Assembly (NCBI GenBank): GCA_045655105.1
Contig: JAZOOQ010000056.1
Span: forward strand, 62,001 to 126,000
Direction: 5' to 3'
Length of the DNA: 64,000 bases
Source of the DNA: RGIG4140 sp045655105
Lineage (GTDB): Bacteria; Pseudomonadota; Alphaproteobacteria; CAAHEQ01; UBA3637
The notes beneath the pieces were generated by a model that saw only the letters and a program-made list of their open reading frames with translations, did no database searches and was not told the DNA's origin. The position numbers were made by a program, and so were the translations under genes. Each line of letters opens with the position of its first letter. Positions within the stretch are counted from its first letter, which is position 1. Shown here piece by piece: positions 52,646-61,533 of the stretch.

Positions 52646-52766
52646 TTTTAACCTCTTTATTGCTTATAAAGGTATGTTTTTTTTCTTTTAAAGTCAAGAA
52701 AAATCTTCTTTTTAAAAAGGGTGATTTAATTGGAATTTATCTTTATTTTTTGCCATTATTTTAAAT

Positions 52767-52797
52767 AAAAAAGGCAATCTTGAATGATTGCCTTTTA
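52767..52797 (-). terminator. Intrinsic terminator of the gene at 52806
   Basis: AAAAGGCAATC and GATTGCCTTTT, perfect 11-bp stem, 6-base loop, A and T runs on either side. Confidence 0.82.
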
Positions 52798-52805
52798 AAA
52801 AGATT

Positions 52806-53564
52806 TTATCTTGATCTTGAATGGTTTTGCCCTGAGAAAAATTTTGCTCTTTGAGCTTCCAAAATTTTTGCTTTTTCAATTGTTTCTTGATAATCAACGG
52901 TTCTTGAAAGGCTTCTTTTATGTCTAAATAATTCGCTGACAATATAAAGAGGAACAATTGGTCTTAATATTGGATTTGATTTATTTTGTGAGCAATTATC
53001 TGTTTGTTGGTGACGGCTGGTTAATAAATAAAGCGTTCCAGTTGAATTCGTTGCTTCAATTAAATTTGCAATAATTTCTGCATTTTCACTAAAATTACCG
53101 GTCGGTGTTAAAAAAGAGCTATTTAAACAAACAGAAGCAAATGTTGGTTGAATGGAATTATTAATATAATTTGCAACATTTAAAAGAGTTTCTTGATCTG
53201 AAGTATAAGCTGAAGAATTAAAAAATTGAGCTTGAGAAACAAGAGATTCTCCTCTTAAATGAGCACTTCTATTAATGCAAGAAACTGTATCTTTATAAAT
53301 GCCTACGCTTCTATCTTTTCCTAAAGCTAAAACAGGTTTATCATGTAATAACCCTTTTTCTAAAATAGCAAAGTGTGGGGATTGTTCTTCTTCATTAGAA
53401 ATACCGTTTGATGTGATAAGAACAATATTTTTTCCTCCATCTTTTTGATGATTTATTAAGGCTCTTTCAATAAATGTACCCGTTTTGCTTTTACCTTCTG
53501 TTACACCAAAAAATTCAGCAATATTTAAAACGAGTTCGCTAAGGCTTGAAAATTTTTTTGTCAT
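52806..53564 (-). CDS. Unknown cytoplasmic protein
   Basis: 252 residues, no signal peptide or membrane helix. Mixed alpha/beta with a central KNIVLITSNGISN strand-turn that resembles a nucleotide- or sugar-binding fold edge, and a later TGTLYLLTSRH strand. The C-terminus is basic and helical, ending S-R-S-R. No catalytic motif seen. Monocistronic: strong promoter upstream (53596-53624) and terminator downstream. AAGGAT lies seven bases before ATG. Confidence 0.65.
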   Translation of the reverse strand: MTKKFSSLSELVLNIAEFFGVTEGKSKTGTFIERALINHQKDGGKNIVLITSNGISNEEEQSPHFAILEKGLLHDKPVLALGKDRSVGIYKDTVSCINRSAHLRGESLVSQAQFFNSSAYTSDQETLLNVANYINNSIQPTFASVCLNSSFLTPTGNFSENAEIIANLIEATNSTGTLYLLTSRHQQTDNCSQNKSNPILRPIVPLYIVSELFRHKRSLSRTVDYQETIEKAKILEAQRAKFFSGQNHSRSR

Positions 53565-53595
53565 ATAAAATCCTTTACGTTAAAACTATGAGGGC

Positions 53596-53624
53596 ATTTT
53601 AACATAAAAAAGATTGTTTGTCAA
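53596..53624 (-). promoter_or_regulatory. Promoter of the unknown gene at 52806-53564
   Basis: Minus strand TTGACA (53624-53619), 17 bases, TAAAAT (53601-53596) with TG just before the -10; leader about 25 nt. Confidence 0.65.
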
Positions 53625-53638
53625 ATATTTTATAAATA

Positions 53639-55021
53639 TTAACAAGTTAAAACGTTTGTGGCTAAACCACCTAATGAAGTTTCTTTATATTTTTTATTAA
53701 GATGTTTGCCTGTTTCATACATGGTTTTAATCACATTATCAAGGCTAACAAGATGTTCTCCATCACCTCTTAAGGCAAGTCGAGCCGCATTAACGGCTTT
53801 TGTTGCCCCCATGGCATTTCGCTCAATACAAGGGATTTGAACCAATCCTGCAATAGGATCGCAGGTTAAACCTAAATTATGTTCCATGGCAATTTCTGCA
53901 GCATTTTCAATTTGTTCTGGTGTTCCGCCCATAGCAGCAGTTAACCCAGCTGCAGCCATTGAGCAGGCAACGCCCACTTCCCCTTGGCACCCAACTTCTG
54001 CACCAGAAATAGAGGCATTTGTGCGATAAAGTGAACAAATGGCAGAAGCGGTTAATAAAAAGATGCCGATGCCAATTTCTTTTTGAAAAGGGGATTTAAG
54101 AGATGAAAATCTTTCATAATATCTTAAAACTGAAGGCATAATGCCAGCCGAACCCATTGTTGGAGCGGTTACAATTTTTCCGCCACAAGCATTTTCTTCT
54201 GATACAGCAAAAGCCCATAAGTTAATCCAATCAATCACCATCAATGGATCGGAATTATTTTGGATGAAATTTTCTTTTAGGCGTTTATAAATTCTAGGAG
54301 CTCTTCGTTGAATATTTAATCCTCCTGGAAGTTCACCTTTATGGTGGATACCTGCCTCAATGGATTCATCCATAACTTTATAAATTTTTCCAATGCCTTC
54401 TCTGATTTCATTAAACGAACGCAAGGCTTCTTCATTTTTCATAACAATTTGATCAATTGTCATGTTATGTTTTTTTGTTAAGGCAATTAATTCATCACAT
54501 GTATCAAAGGGATAGGGGACAAATATCTTTTTTTGTTCAGTTGTTTTATTGATGTTAGCTTGTTTTTTAATTGTTCCGCCCCCGATTGAAAAATATGTTT
54601 CTTCAAATACAATCCTGTTTTTGCTATCATAGGCAGTGAATTTCATTCCATTGGAATGTTCTTTTAAAAAGATTTTCTTTTCTAAAATAATATCTGAATC
54701 CATATCAAAAGAAATTTGTTTTTGATTTCCTAGGTTCAATATTTTTTCATTTTTAATTTTTTCAAGCGGATTTAAACTTAAATCAATTGTTTCTGCTTCA
54801 AAACCAGCTAATCCATAAACACAAGCATTTAAAGTGCCATGTCCAACACCTGTTAATGCTAAAGACCCATAAAGGGTAACAATCACTTTATTGACATTTG
54901 AAATTTTATTTTGTTCAATCAAAGTGTCGCTAAATTCTTTGGCTGCACGCATTGGACCAACTGTATGTGAACTTGAAGGGCCAATTCCAATTGAAAAGAC
55001 ATCAAAAAATGAATGATACAT
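53639..55021 (-). CDS. sdaA: L-serine ammonia-lyase, single-chain Fe-S type
   Basis: 460 residues. The beta-domain start SIGIGPSSSHTVGPM and the alpha domain with TAPTMGSAGIMPSV are diagnostic. The iron-sulphur cysteines lie in ENACGGK, GCQGEVGVACS and LTCDPIAGLVQIPC. The enzyme converts L-serine to pyruvate and ammonia with an oxygen-sensitive [4Fe-4S] cluster. Length is that of the fused single-chain form. It follows the exporter gene by 12 nt and shares its transcript. Confidence 0.96.
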   Translation of the reverse strand: MYHSFFDVFSIGIGPSSSHTVGPMRAAKEFSDTLIEQNKISNVNKVIVTLYGSLALTGVGHGTLNACVYGLAGFEAETIDLSLNPLEKIKNEKILNLGNQKQISFDMDSDIILEKKIFLKEHSNGMKFTAYDSKNRIVFEETYFSIGGGTIKKQANINKTTEQKKIFVPYPFDTCDELIALTKKHNMTIDQIVMKNEEALRSFNEIREGIGKIYKVMDESIEAGIHHKGELPGGLNIQRRAPRIYKRLKENFIQNNSDPLMVIDWINLWAFAVSEENACGGKIVTAPTMGSAGIMPSVLRYYERFSSLKSPFQKEIGIGIFLLTASAICSLYRTNASISGAEVGCQGEVGVACSMAAAGLTAAMGGTPEQIENAAEIAMEHNLGLTCDPIAGLVQIPCIERNAMGATKAVNAARLALRGDGEHLVSLDNVIKTMYETGKHLNKKYKETSLGGLATNVLTC

Positions 55022-55033
55022 GTGTTCTCCTTT

Positions 55034-56815
55034 TTAGCCGTTATGTTTAAATTGGGCTTGATATAAAGCAAAATAGGCATTTTGCTTTTCAAGTAATTCT
55101 TTATGTGTGCCACTTTCAATGATTTCACCAGAGTTAATGACGATAATTTTATCAGCATTTTGAACCGTTGATAAACGATGAGCAATCACAATAACCGTTC
55201 TATCTTTCATTAAGTTGTCGATGGCTTGTTGAACAATAGCTTCAGATTTGTTATCAAGAGCGGATGTTGCTTCATCTAAAATAACAATTGGTGCATTTTT
55301 AAGGAAGGCTCTAGCAATAGCAATACGTTGTTTTTGTCCACCAGAAAGCAGAACGCCTCGTTCCCCAATTTCTGTATCTAATCCATTTTCAAGAGAGCTG
55401 ATAAATTCATCTAAACAAGCCATTTTAATTGCTTTTTCAACTTCTTTTTTTGTTGCAGTTGGTTTGCCAAGCATAATATTATCTTTAATTGTTCCTGAAA
55501 ATAAGAAGTTATCTTGAAATACAACAGCAATTTGATCTCGAAGACTGCTTAGTGAAATATCTTTAACATTTAAACCATCAATTAAAATTTCTCCACTGTT
55601 AACATCATAAAATCTTGGAATTAAATTTACAACGGTTGTTTTTCCGCCACCAGAATTACCAACAAGAGCAACAGTTTCTCCTTTTTTAATGGTTAAATTG
55701 ATATTTTTTAAAATTTGTTTTTCTTCTGTATATGAAAAGTCAACATTTTTAAATTCGATTTCATTTTTAAGAGCGGGCATTTCTTTTGCTTTTTTGTTTT
55801 CTTGAATTTGAACTTTCATGTCAATCATTTCAAAAACACGTTCAATAGCCATTAAAGAAAGTTGAACAGCATTAAAGTTTTTGCCAATATTTTTAATAGG
55901 TGTGTAAAGCATAAGCATAGCAGTGATAAAAGCAACAAAGTCACCAGCAGAAATTGTTTTGCTTTTAATTAAATAGCTTCCATACCAAATGGCTGCAGCC
56001 ATACCAATGGCAATAATGATATGCATCACAGGGGAAAGCCAGGCTGTGCGTTGAGTATTTTTAATTGAAAGTTTGAAACTTTGGGTTAAAATACCAAAAA
56101 ATTTATCCCTTTGATGATTATGTAAATTATAAGATTTAATGGTTTTGTTTCCTGCATATGTTTCATTAAATGCCGTTAAAACTTGCCCGTTTACAACAAC
56201 ACTTTGAGCAACAATTTTTTTGATTTTTTTTCTGATTTTTGTAACTGGATATAAAGCAGATCCTAACACAACGATGGCAATAATTGCCAGTTGCCAAGAT
56301 GTGTAAAGTAAAACACCAATGAGAGTGAGAGAAGAGAAAATTCTGGTTGTGAATGTTTTAACATTATTTAATAATCCAGAACAAGCTGTATTCGCATCTG
56401 CGTCAAAACGAGTGACGATAAGGCCTGAAGAAACGCTATCTAAAAAAGAGGTATCTAAAACCAAAAGTTTTTCATATAACTTTTTTTTCATTTCTTGAGT
56501 GATTTTTCCACCCGTCCATGCGCTTAAGTAAGCTGAAGCATATTCAAGAGCTGATTGAAATAAAGTGAAAAGAATGATAAAAATAGGAATCACATAAAGC
56601 GGTAAATTAAAAGGAGTTTCCCCATTTTGTGAAACAACAACTGTGTCCATAAATGGTTTTAAGGCTAAAGCAATAACCGCATCTAACGCACCAATTGGTA
56701 AGGTGATGAGTGTGGCTAATAAACATCTGAACCAATAAGGTTTAACCAAAGGCCACATACGTTGATATGCTTCAACGAGATTAACTTTTTTAATTTCCGG
56801 TTTTTTTGCCATCAT
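55034..56815 (-). CDS. MsbA-like ABC exporter (paralogue 2)
   Basis: 593 residues with the same plan as paralogue 1: six membrane helices, Walker A GNSGGGKTT, signature LLSGGQKQR, Walker B IVILDEATSALD, H-loop IAHRLST. The membrane domains share long identical stretches, for example TSWQLAIIAI and MLYTP-KNIGKNF, so duplication within this lineage is likely; this copy keeps the more regular N-terminus. It lies between an esterase gene (9 nt upstream) and sdaA in one operon. Substrate unknown; lipid A or drug export is the usual role. Confidence 0.92.
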   Translation of the reverse strand: MMAKKPEIKKVNLVEAYQRMWPLVKPYWFRCLLATLITLPIGALDAVIALALKPFMDTVVVSQNGETPFNLPLYVIPIFIILFTLFQSALEYASAYLSAWTGGKITQEMKKKLYEKLLVLDTSFLDSVSSGLIVTRFDADANTACSGLLNNVKTFTTRIFSSLTLIGVLLYTSWQLAIIAIVVLGSALYPVTKIRKKIKKIVAQSVVVNGQVLTAFNETYAGNKTIKSYNLHNHQRDKFFGILTQSFKLSIKNTQRTAWLSPVMHIIIAIGMAAAIWYGSYLIKSKTISAGDFVAFITAMLMLYTPIKNIGKNFNAVQLSLMAIERVFEMIDMKVQIQENKKAKEMPALKNEIEFKNVDFSYTEEKQILKNINLTIKKGETVALVGNSGGGKTTVVNLIPRFYDVNSGEILIDGLNVKDISLSSLRDQIAVVFQDNFLFSGTIKDNIMLGKPTATKKEVEKAIKMACLDEFISSLENGLDTEIGERGVLLSGGQKQRIAIARAFLKNAPIVILDEATSALDNKSEAIVQQAIDNLMKDRTVIVIAHRLSTVQNADKIIVINSGEIIESGTHKELLEKQNAYFALYQAQFKHNG

Positions 56816-56824
56816 AAGCTCCGT

Positions 56825-57469
56825 TTATAAGTTTGATTGAATAAATGATATAATATGATTTAAATGTAATTGACTGATAGAATGAGGGGCAAATGGATCA
56901 ATAATTTCAGTTGTATGAAATCCACTGTTTTCAAAAAGAGGTTTTGTTCGTTTTGCTGCTTGTTCAGGAATAACTGTATCCATTTCTCCTCGTGTAATTA
57001 AAACATTTGGTTTTTGAGCCAAAGAAGGAATATTGTATGGTGGAACAGGAGACATTAAAATCAGCCCAGCAAATTTTTCTGTTTCATTAAAAATGGTTTG
57101 AGCAGCCATTAATCCACCTTGTGAAAAACCGCCGATAAATATATCTTTATTTTTTAACCCAGTTTGTTTTTTTATAGAGTTAATGTATCCTTGTGTTAAA
57201 TGAATTTTTTCATTGGCTCGTTGGCTTAAAATATCTAAATAATTTTCATCCAAAGCAGGTTTTTGAAAATAATCATCTAGACTGAACCATTCATAACCAG
57301 CTCCAAAAGTTGGTGTTGGTGCATCAGGCATAAAAAAAGCCATAGACGGGAAAGAATTTTTAAAAAAAGGGGTGAGGGAATATAAGTCATTGCCATCTGC
57401 TCCATACCCATGAAATAAAATGAGTGCTTTTTGAACATCATTTGGAACAAATGAAGGGCCATCTAACAT
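56825..57469 (-). CDS. Phospholipase/carboxylesterase family hydrolase
   Basis: 214 residues. ILFHGYGADGNDLYSL near the N-terminus, nucleophile elbow GGFSQGGLMA (catalytic Ser), Asp in RGEMDTVIP and His in APHSIS give the triad of the YpfH/acyl-protein-thioesterase-like family. Substrate unknown; carboxylesters or lysophospholipids are typical. First gene of the operon with the exporter and sdaA; AAGGAG lies seven bases before ATG. Confidence 0.88.
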   Translation of the reverse strand: MLDGPSFVPNDVQKALILFHGYGADGNDLYSLTPFFKNSFPSMAFFMPDAPTPTFGAGYEWFSLDDYFQKPALDENYLDILSQRANEKIHLTQGYINSIKKQTGLKNKDIFIGGFSQGGLMAAQTIFNETEKFAGLILMSPVPPYNIPSLAQKPNVLITRGEMDTVIPEQAAKRTKPLFENSGFHTTEIIDPFAPHSISQLHLNHIISFIQSNL

Positions 57470-57496
57470 GAAATTCTCCTTGAAAGAATGTTTTTT

Positions 57497-57524
57497 TTGT
57501 GTTAAACAAAGAATACACTATAAG
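57497..57524 (+). promoter_or_regulatory. Candidate promoter of the exported protein / recG transcript
   Basis: TTGTGT (57497-57502), 16 bases, TATAAG (57519-57524), 46 bases before the start at 57570. Confidence 0.4.
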
Positions 57525-57569
57525 ATGTTTTTTATAATCGGATTATAAAGTTTTTAAGGATAAAAAGCA

Positions 57570-58013
57570 ATGAAAAAAAACAACTTGATTTCTTTTTGTG
57601 TATTAGTCAGTTTTTTTGTTTCAAGTTCCGTATTTGCTGGAGGAAGGACTTTAAAGGGTGTTTCAGAAACGGAACAGTTGGGTATTTCGGCTGGCGTTGC
57701 GTTGGCATGCAAAGTGGATATGGAAAAACTTAAAAATTATGAAATGATTGCAAGCAGAATTATTGCAAATCCACTTAAAAGTGAAAAAGCAGAAAAAGAA
57801 GCTTTGCATCTTTACGCGCAAGCAAAATTAAAAGCTTTTGCTGAACAAAAAAAACAAAAATTGATGAATTGCGTTGAAGTATTAGAGCGTTTTGAGGAAC
57901 AAGATATTTTTAATTCAGTTGTTTATCGAGATGGAACAATTAAATTACCAAATGGAAAGATTTTAAAACCTAAACGCCCTTTAGCGGTTTCTAAAGATAA
58001 AAAGAAAAAATAA
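57570..58013 (+). CDS. Exported protein of unknown function upstream of recG
   Basis: 147 residues. Signal peptide cleaved near SSVFAGG, then a helical region with two cysteines (ALACKVD and LMNCVEV) that could form a disulphide, and a basic C-terminus (KPKRPLAVSKDKKKK). No family recognised. AAGGAT lies 10 bases before ATG. The gap to recG is 11 nt, so they are cotranscribed although their roles look unrelated. Confidence 0.75.
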   Translation: MKKNNLISFCVLVSFFVSSSVFAGGRTLKGVSETEQLGISAGVALACKVDMEKLKNYEMIASRIIANPLKSEKAEKEALHLYAQAKLKAFAEQKKQKLMNCVEVLERFEEQDIFNSVVYRDGTIKLPNGKILKPKRPLAVSKDKKKK

Positions 58014-58024
58014 AAAGGGAAAAG

Positions 58025-60109
58025 ATGCGCCCATCAATATTAAATGGTTTGTTTTTACCTGTTTCATCAATTTCAGGAATTGGTCCAAAACTCAGCGTGC
58101 TTATTGAAAAGGCCTGTGGTAAATATACACAAGATGTGTTGTTTTCAATGCCAAGTGGTGTTTTATATCGCCCCTATGTTGAAAGCAAAAATCGTTTAAT
58201 TGCTGGATCGTTGGCAACGATTTTATTTGAAGTTATTTCTCATCAAAAACCATTAAAAAGATCTCAGCCATATAAAGTGAAAGGTTTGTTTGATCACCAA
58301 GAAGCTGAGTTGATTTTTTTTAATTACAATGAAAAATATTTGCAAGATCGATTAAAAGTAAATGAGAAGTATTTTATTTCCGGAAAAATTGAATTTTTTA
58401 TGGGAAAAGTTGGTGTTCTTCATCCAGATTTTATTTCAAAAATAAAAGAAGAAATTCCTGTTTTTGAACCAGTTTATCCTTTAACAGCAGGTCTTAGTGG
58501 AAAGGTGATGACTCGTGCGGTTAAGTCTGTTTTAGATGGAATTCCTGATTTGCCTGAATGGCAAGATAAAGAATTTATGAAGAAACAAGGCTTTATTGAT
58601 TGGAAAAATTCTATGATAAAGGCGCATCATCCACAAAAATCATCAGATTTATTTTTAGATGATAAATTTAGAATGCGTTTGGCTTATGATGAATTATTGG
58701 CAAATCAATTGGCGCTTTTTTTAGCACGATCCCATCATAAAAAACAAAAAGGAATTCAAATTAAGCCTATAAGATCCATTTTAAATGATGTTCTTTCAAA
58801 ATTGCCTTTTGATCTAACGGGAGCTCAAAAAAGAGTGATAGAAGAAATCAGAAATGATTTATTGTCTGAAGATAAAATGATCCGTCTTTTGCAAGGAGAT
58901 GTGGGTGCTGGAAAAACGCTTGTTTCATTGGCCGCTCTTTTAATGGTTTGTGAGGGTGGTTTTCAAGGAGTTTTAATGGCTCCGACAGATATTTTAGCAG
59001 GGCAACATTTTAATTCTTTTGAAAAAATATTGCAAGGAACCAATATTCGAATTGCTCTTTTAACAGGAAGAGAAAAAGGCAAAAAAAGAGATAAAATTTT
59101 AGAGGCTTTATTATCTGGAGAAATTGATATTTTAATCGGAACCCATGCGGTTTTTACCGAGGATGTTCAATATAAAAATTTGGCGCTTGTTGTGATTGAT
59201 GAACAACATAAATTTGGGGTTCAACAACGGTTGCAATTAACAAAAAAACAAAAGGGTGTTAATTTGCTTGTGATGACAGCAACACCGATTCCAAGAACGC
59301 TTGCGTTAACATCTTATGGAGATATGGATATTTCAATATTAGATGAAAAACCCAAAAATAGACAGCCAATTGAAACAAAGGTGATTTCTGTTGATAAGGT
59401 TTTTGATGTTATAGAAAAGTTGAATATGAAGATTAAAACAAGTGAAAAAAGAATTCAAGTTTATTGGGTTTGCCCGCTTGTTCAAGAATCTGAAAAGTTG
59501 GATTTAATGGCCGCTGAAAAACGATTTGAAGAGCTTAAAGAAGTTTTTGGTGATCAAGTTGGCATGGTTCATGGTAAAATGAAAAGTGCAGAAAAAGATT
59601 TGGTGATGGATCGTTTTAAAAATGGTGAGTTATCTGTTCTTGTTTCAACAACGGTGATTGAAGTTGGTGTGGATGTTCCTGCGGCAAGTGTGATGGTGAT
59701 TGAACATTCGGAACGTTTTGGATTAGCAGGGTTGCATCAATTACGTGGTCGAGTTGGAAGAGGATCAGAAAAGTCAGTTTGTTTATTATTATATGGGAAA
59801 CAGCTTTCTGAAACTGGTAAGGCTAGATTGAAAGTAATGCGGGAAAGTGAGAATGGTTTTGTGATTGCTGAAGAAGATTTGCGTTTAAGAGGTGCAGGCG
59901 ATTTATTGGGGGTCAAACAAAGTGGTTTACCGCAATTTAAAATGGCTGATTTATCGGTTCACCAACACTTATTAAAAACAGCAGCTCAAGATGCAAAAAC
60001 AATTTTATCAATAGATCCATATTTGGAATCTGAACGAGGGAAGGCCCTTCGTATTTTACTTTATTTATTTCAAAAAGATTCAGAAATTTTAACATTGAAA
60101 GCAGGATAA
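58025..60109 (+). CDS. recG: ATP-dependent DNA helicase RecG
   Basis: 694 residues. N-terminal wedge domain (about 10-170), helicase Walker A GDVGAGKT (about 290-297), DEQH box in VVIDEQHKFG, motif III TATPIPRT, motif V/VI TTVIEVGVDVP and QLRGRVGRG, and the C-terminal RecG extension. RecG remodels stalled forks and Holliday junctions. Begins AAGATG after AAAAGGGA. Followed two bases later by an HNH gene. Confidence 0.96.
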   Translation: MRPSILNGLFLPVSSISGIGPKLSVLIEKACGKYTQDVLFSMPSGVLYRPYVESKNRLIAGSLATILFEVISHQKPLKRSQPYKVKGLFDHQEAELIFFNYNEKYLQDRLKVNEKYFISGKIEFFMGKVGVLHPDFISKIKEEIPVFEPVYPLTAGLSGKVMTRAVKSVLDGIPDLPEWQDKEFMKKQGFIDWKNSMIKAHHPQKSSDLFLDDKFRMRLAYDELLANQLALFLARSHHKKQKGIQIKPIRSILNDVLSKLPFDLTGAQKRVIEEIRNDLLSEDKMIRLLQGDVGAGKTLVSLAALLMVCEGGFQGVLMAPTDILAGQHFNSFEKILQGTNIRIALLTGREKGKKRDKILEALLSGEIDILIGTHAVFTEDVQYKNLALVVIDEQHKFGVQQRLQLTKKQKGVNLLVMTATPIPRTLALTSYGDMDISILDEKPKNRQPIETKVISVDKVFDVIEKLNMKIKTSEKRIQVYWVCPLVQESEKLDLMAAEKRFEELKEVFGDQVGMVHGKMKSAEKDLVMDRFKNGELSVLVSTTVIEVGVDVPAASVMVIEHSERFGLAGLHQLRGRVGRGSEKSVCLLLYGKQLSETGKARLKVMRESENGFVIAEEDLRLRGAGDLLGVKQSGLPQFKMADLSVHQHLLKTAAQDAKTILSIDPYLESERGKALRILLYLFQKDSEILTLKAG

Positions 60110-60110
60110 C

Positions 60111-60569
60111 GTGACACTTAAATTTACATTACAGCCCCCTGAGGTAACAAAAGCACTTCGAAAAGAATTTGATCGAAGAGATATGAATCATAAATTTGTT
60201 AAATGGCTTTATCGTAAAGGTTTTTTAGATCAATATAAAGATGTGATCAGTTTAGAGCGTGCCAAGCGTGGTAAAATCCCTCATGGATTTGATGTGCATC
60301 ATATTTTACCTCTTTCAGGTGGAGGAAATAACCATGTTTCAAATTTTTGTTTGATAGAAAAATCATTGCATAAATTTATTAATAAAAAATGCTTTGAACC
60401 AGCGCTTCGCCATATTAAAATTGGCGAATCTGTTGATATTGAAATTCCTGATTTTCCAAAGGTTGCTTTAAGACGGGATTATAATGGATTTATTGACCAA
60501 AAGTTAAAGCATTCGAGAGATAGGCAAAAATTTTATCAATATTTAAAACGTTGGCAAAAAGGAAAATAA
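60111..60569 (+). CDS. HNH-type nuclease-like protein downstream of recG
   Basis: 152 residues starting GTG 60111, with AGGAT as ribosome site inside the recG 3' end. HNH core: GFDVHHILPLSGGGNNHVSNFCLI, then SLHKFINK, has His-His, Asn and His in the expected spacing, but only single-residue metal ligands and no zinc-knuckle cysteines. Flanks are basic and helical, fitting DNA binding. The tight link to recG suggests a repair or recombination role (inference). Confidence 0.75.
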   Translation: MTLKFTLQPPEVTKALRKEFDRRDMNHKFVKWLYRKGFLDQYKDVISLERAKRGKIPHGFDVHHILPLSGGGNNHVSNFCLIEKSLHKFINKKCFEPALRHIKIGESVDIEIPDFPKVALRRDYNGFIDQKLKHSRDRQKFYQYLKRWQKGK

Positions 60570-60571
60570 GT

Positions 60572-60955
60572 TTAAAGCCTTGTTTGAAGATAAGTATAAA
60601 TTTCTTTATATTGATCTTTTGTTAAGTTATAATAAGATTGATAGTTAAATGCTTTTCTTAATTCTGCGTGAATGGAATTAGGGTGCCTTTTTTCTTTTAA
60701 TGCAATTTGCTTAATTAATTTTTTATATGTCAATTTTTCAACGGGAGATATAGTGATATATTCAACTTTGCTTGAGGTCAAATTCGATTTGGCTTGAAAT
60801 GAAGAGTATGCAAAACAACATAAAAAACCTGCAAAAAAAATAAAACTTAATAAACTTATTATTAAAAAAAGTTTTTTATATTTGTGAGGCTTTTTGTTTG
60901 AATTTGCATATACTGCTTGATTAAACAGATAGGTGATTTCATTATCGATATTCAT
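60572..60955 (-). CDS. Single-pass membrane protein, unknown
   Basis: 127 residues. A basic cytoplasmic N-terminus, one transmembrane helix (about 29-52, with FLCCFAY), then a polar region ending in a helical Tyr-rich segment (KAFNYQSYYNLTKDQYKEIYTYL). No family recognised. Follows the XRE regulator by 10 nt on the same strand and is probably under its control. Convergent with the HNH gene, two bases apart. Confidence 0.65.
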   Translation of the reverse strand: MNIDNEITYLFNQAVYANSNKKPHKYKKLFLIISLLSFIFFAGFLCCFAYSSFQAKSNLTSSKVEYITISPVEKLTYKKLIKQIALKEKRHPNSIHAELRKAFNYQSYYNLTKDQYKEIYTYLQTRL

Positions 60956-60965
60956 GGTAAAATGC

Positions 60966-61394
60966 TTAAGCTGTTTTTTTTGTTATCAGATCCATTATTA
61001 TATCTTGTATATTTTGAGAAGAGTTATCGTTTGAAGGATGTTTTGAAAATTTTTCATAAAGGAGTAAAATAAGTTTAGCCTTTTGTTCGGGCGAAAAATG
61101 AAGTTTTTTTTCAATTATTAACTTTTCTATTGAAATTATAATCGAAGTTAATCTGTTTTTATCAAAAGGTTCTCCTTTAGGTTGAAATTCAGAAGGTAAT
61201 AAATCCCATTTTGAAATATTTAAAACCTTTGAAATAGAAAGAATTTTATCCAAAGGAATAGGATACCCTTTCTCATACCTATCCCAATGTTGTTGACTCA
61301 CTCCAATTTTTTCAGCCAAAGCTTTTTGGGAAAGACCAAGAGCTATTCTTTTGTTTTTTAAGAGGGAAGGTTGAATAAATTCATTCTTTTTCAT
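60966..61394 (-). CDS. XRE-family transcriptional regulator
   Basis: 142 residues. N-terminal HTH at about 13-65: KNKRIALGLSQKALAEKIGV then QQHWDRYEKG, and a helical C-terminal part (LHFSPEQKAKLILLLYEKFS) of the type found in small regulators of alphaproteobacteria. It probably represses its own promoter and the divergent one over the palindrome at 61448-61466. TATAAT ends six or seven bases before its ATG and no ribosome site exists, so the message is probably leaderless, as for some phage repressors. Confidence 0.85.
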   Translation of the reverse strand: MKKNEFIQPSLLKNKRIALGLSQKALAEKIGVSQQHWDRYEKGYPIPLDKILSISKVLNISKWDLLPSEFQPKGEPFDKNRLTSIIISIEKLIIEKKLHFSPEQKAKLILLLYEKFSKHPSNDNSSQNIQDIIMDLITKKTA

Positions 61395-61400
61395 AGTGTT

Positions 61401-61428
61401 ATTATATCAAAAAAAATGATTTTGTCTA
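61401..61428 (-). promoter_or_regulatory. Leaderless promoter of the XRE regulator
   Basis: Minus strand TAGACA (61428-61423), 16 bases, TATAAT (61406-61401); the ATG starts at 61394, at the predicted transcription start. Confidence 0.6.
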
Positions 61429-61441
61429 TAGGATTTTTTTG

Positions 61442-61470
61442 TTGACATTACACATTTTATGTGTTACATA
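61442..61470 (+). promoter_or_regulatory. Divergent promoter with palindromic operator
   Basis: TTGACA (61442-61447) and a weak -10 TACATA (61465-61470) 17 bases apart. Between them TTACACAT-TTT-ATGTGTTA (61448-61466) is a near-perfect palindrome (7 of 8 pairs), suited to a dimeric HTH repressor such as the neighbouring XRE protein. Confidence 0.55.
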
Positions 61471-61533
61471 CCCAATTATGGGAAAAGTTGAATTTTTATT
61501 TTAATTTTTTTGTTTTAATTGAAAGGAAATTTT

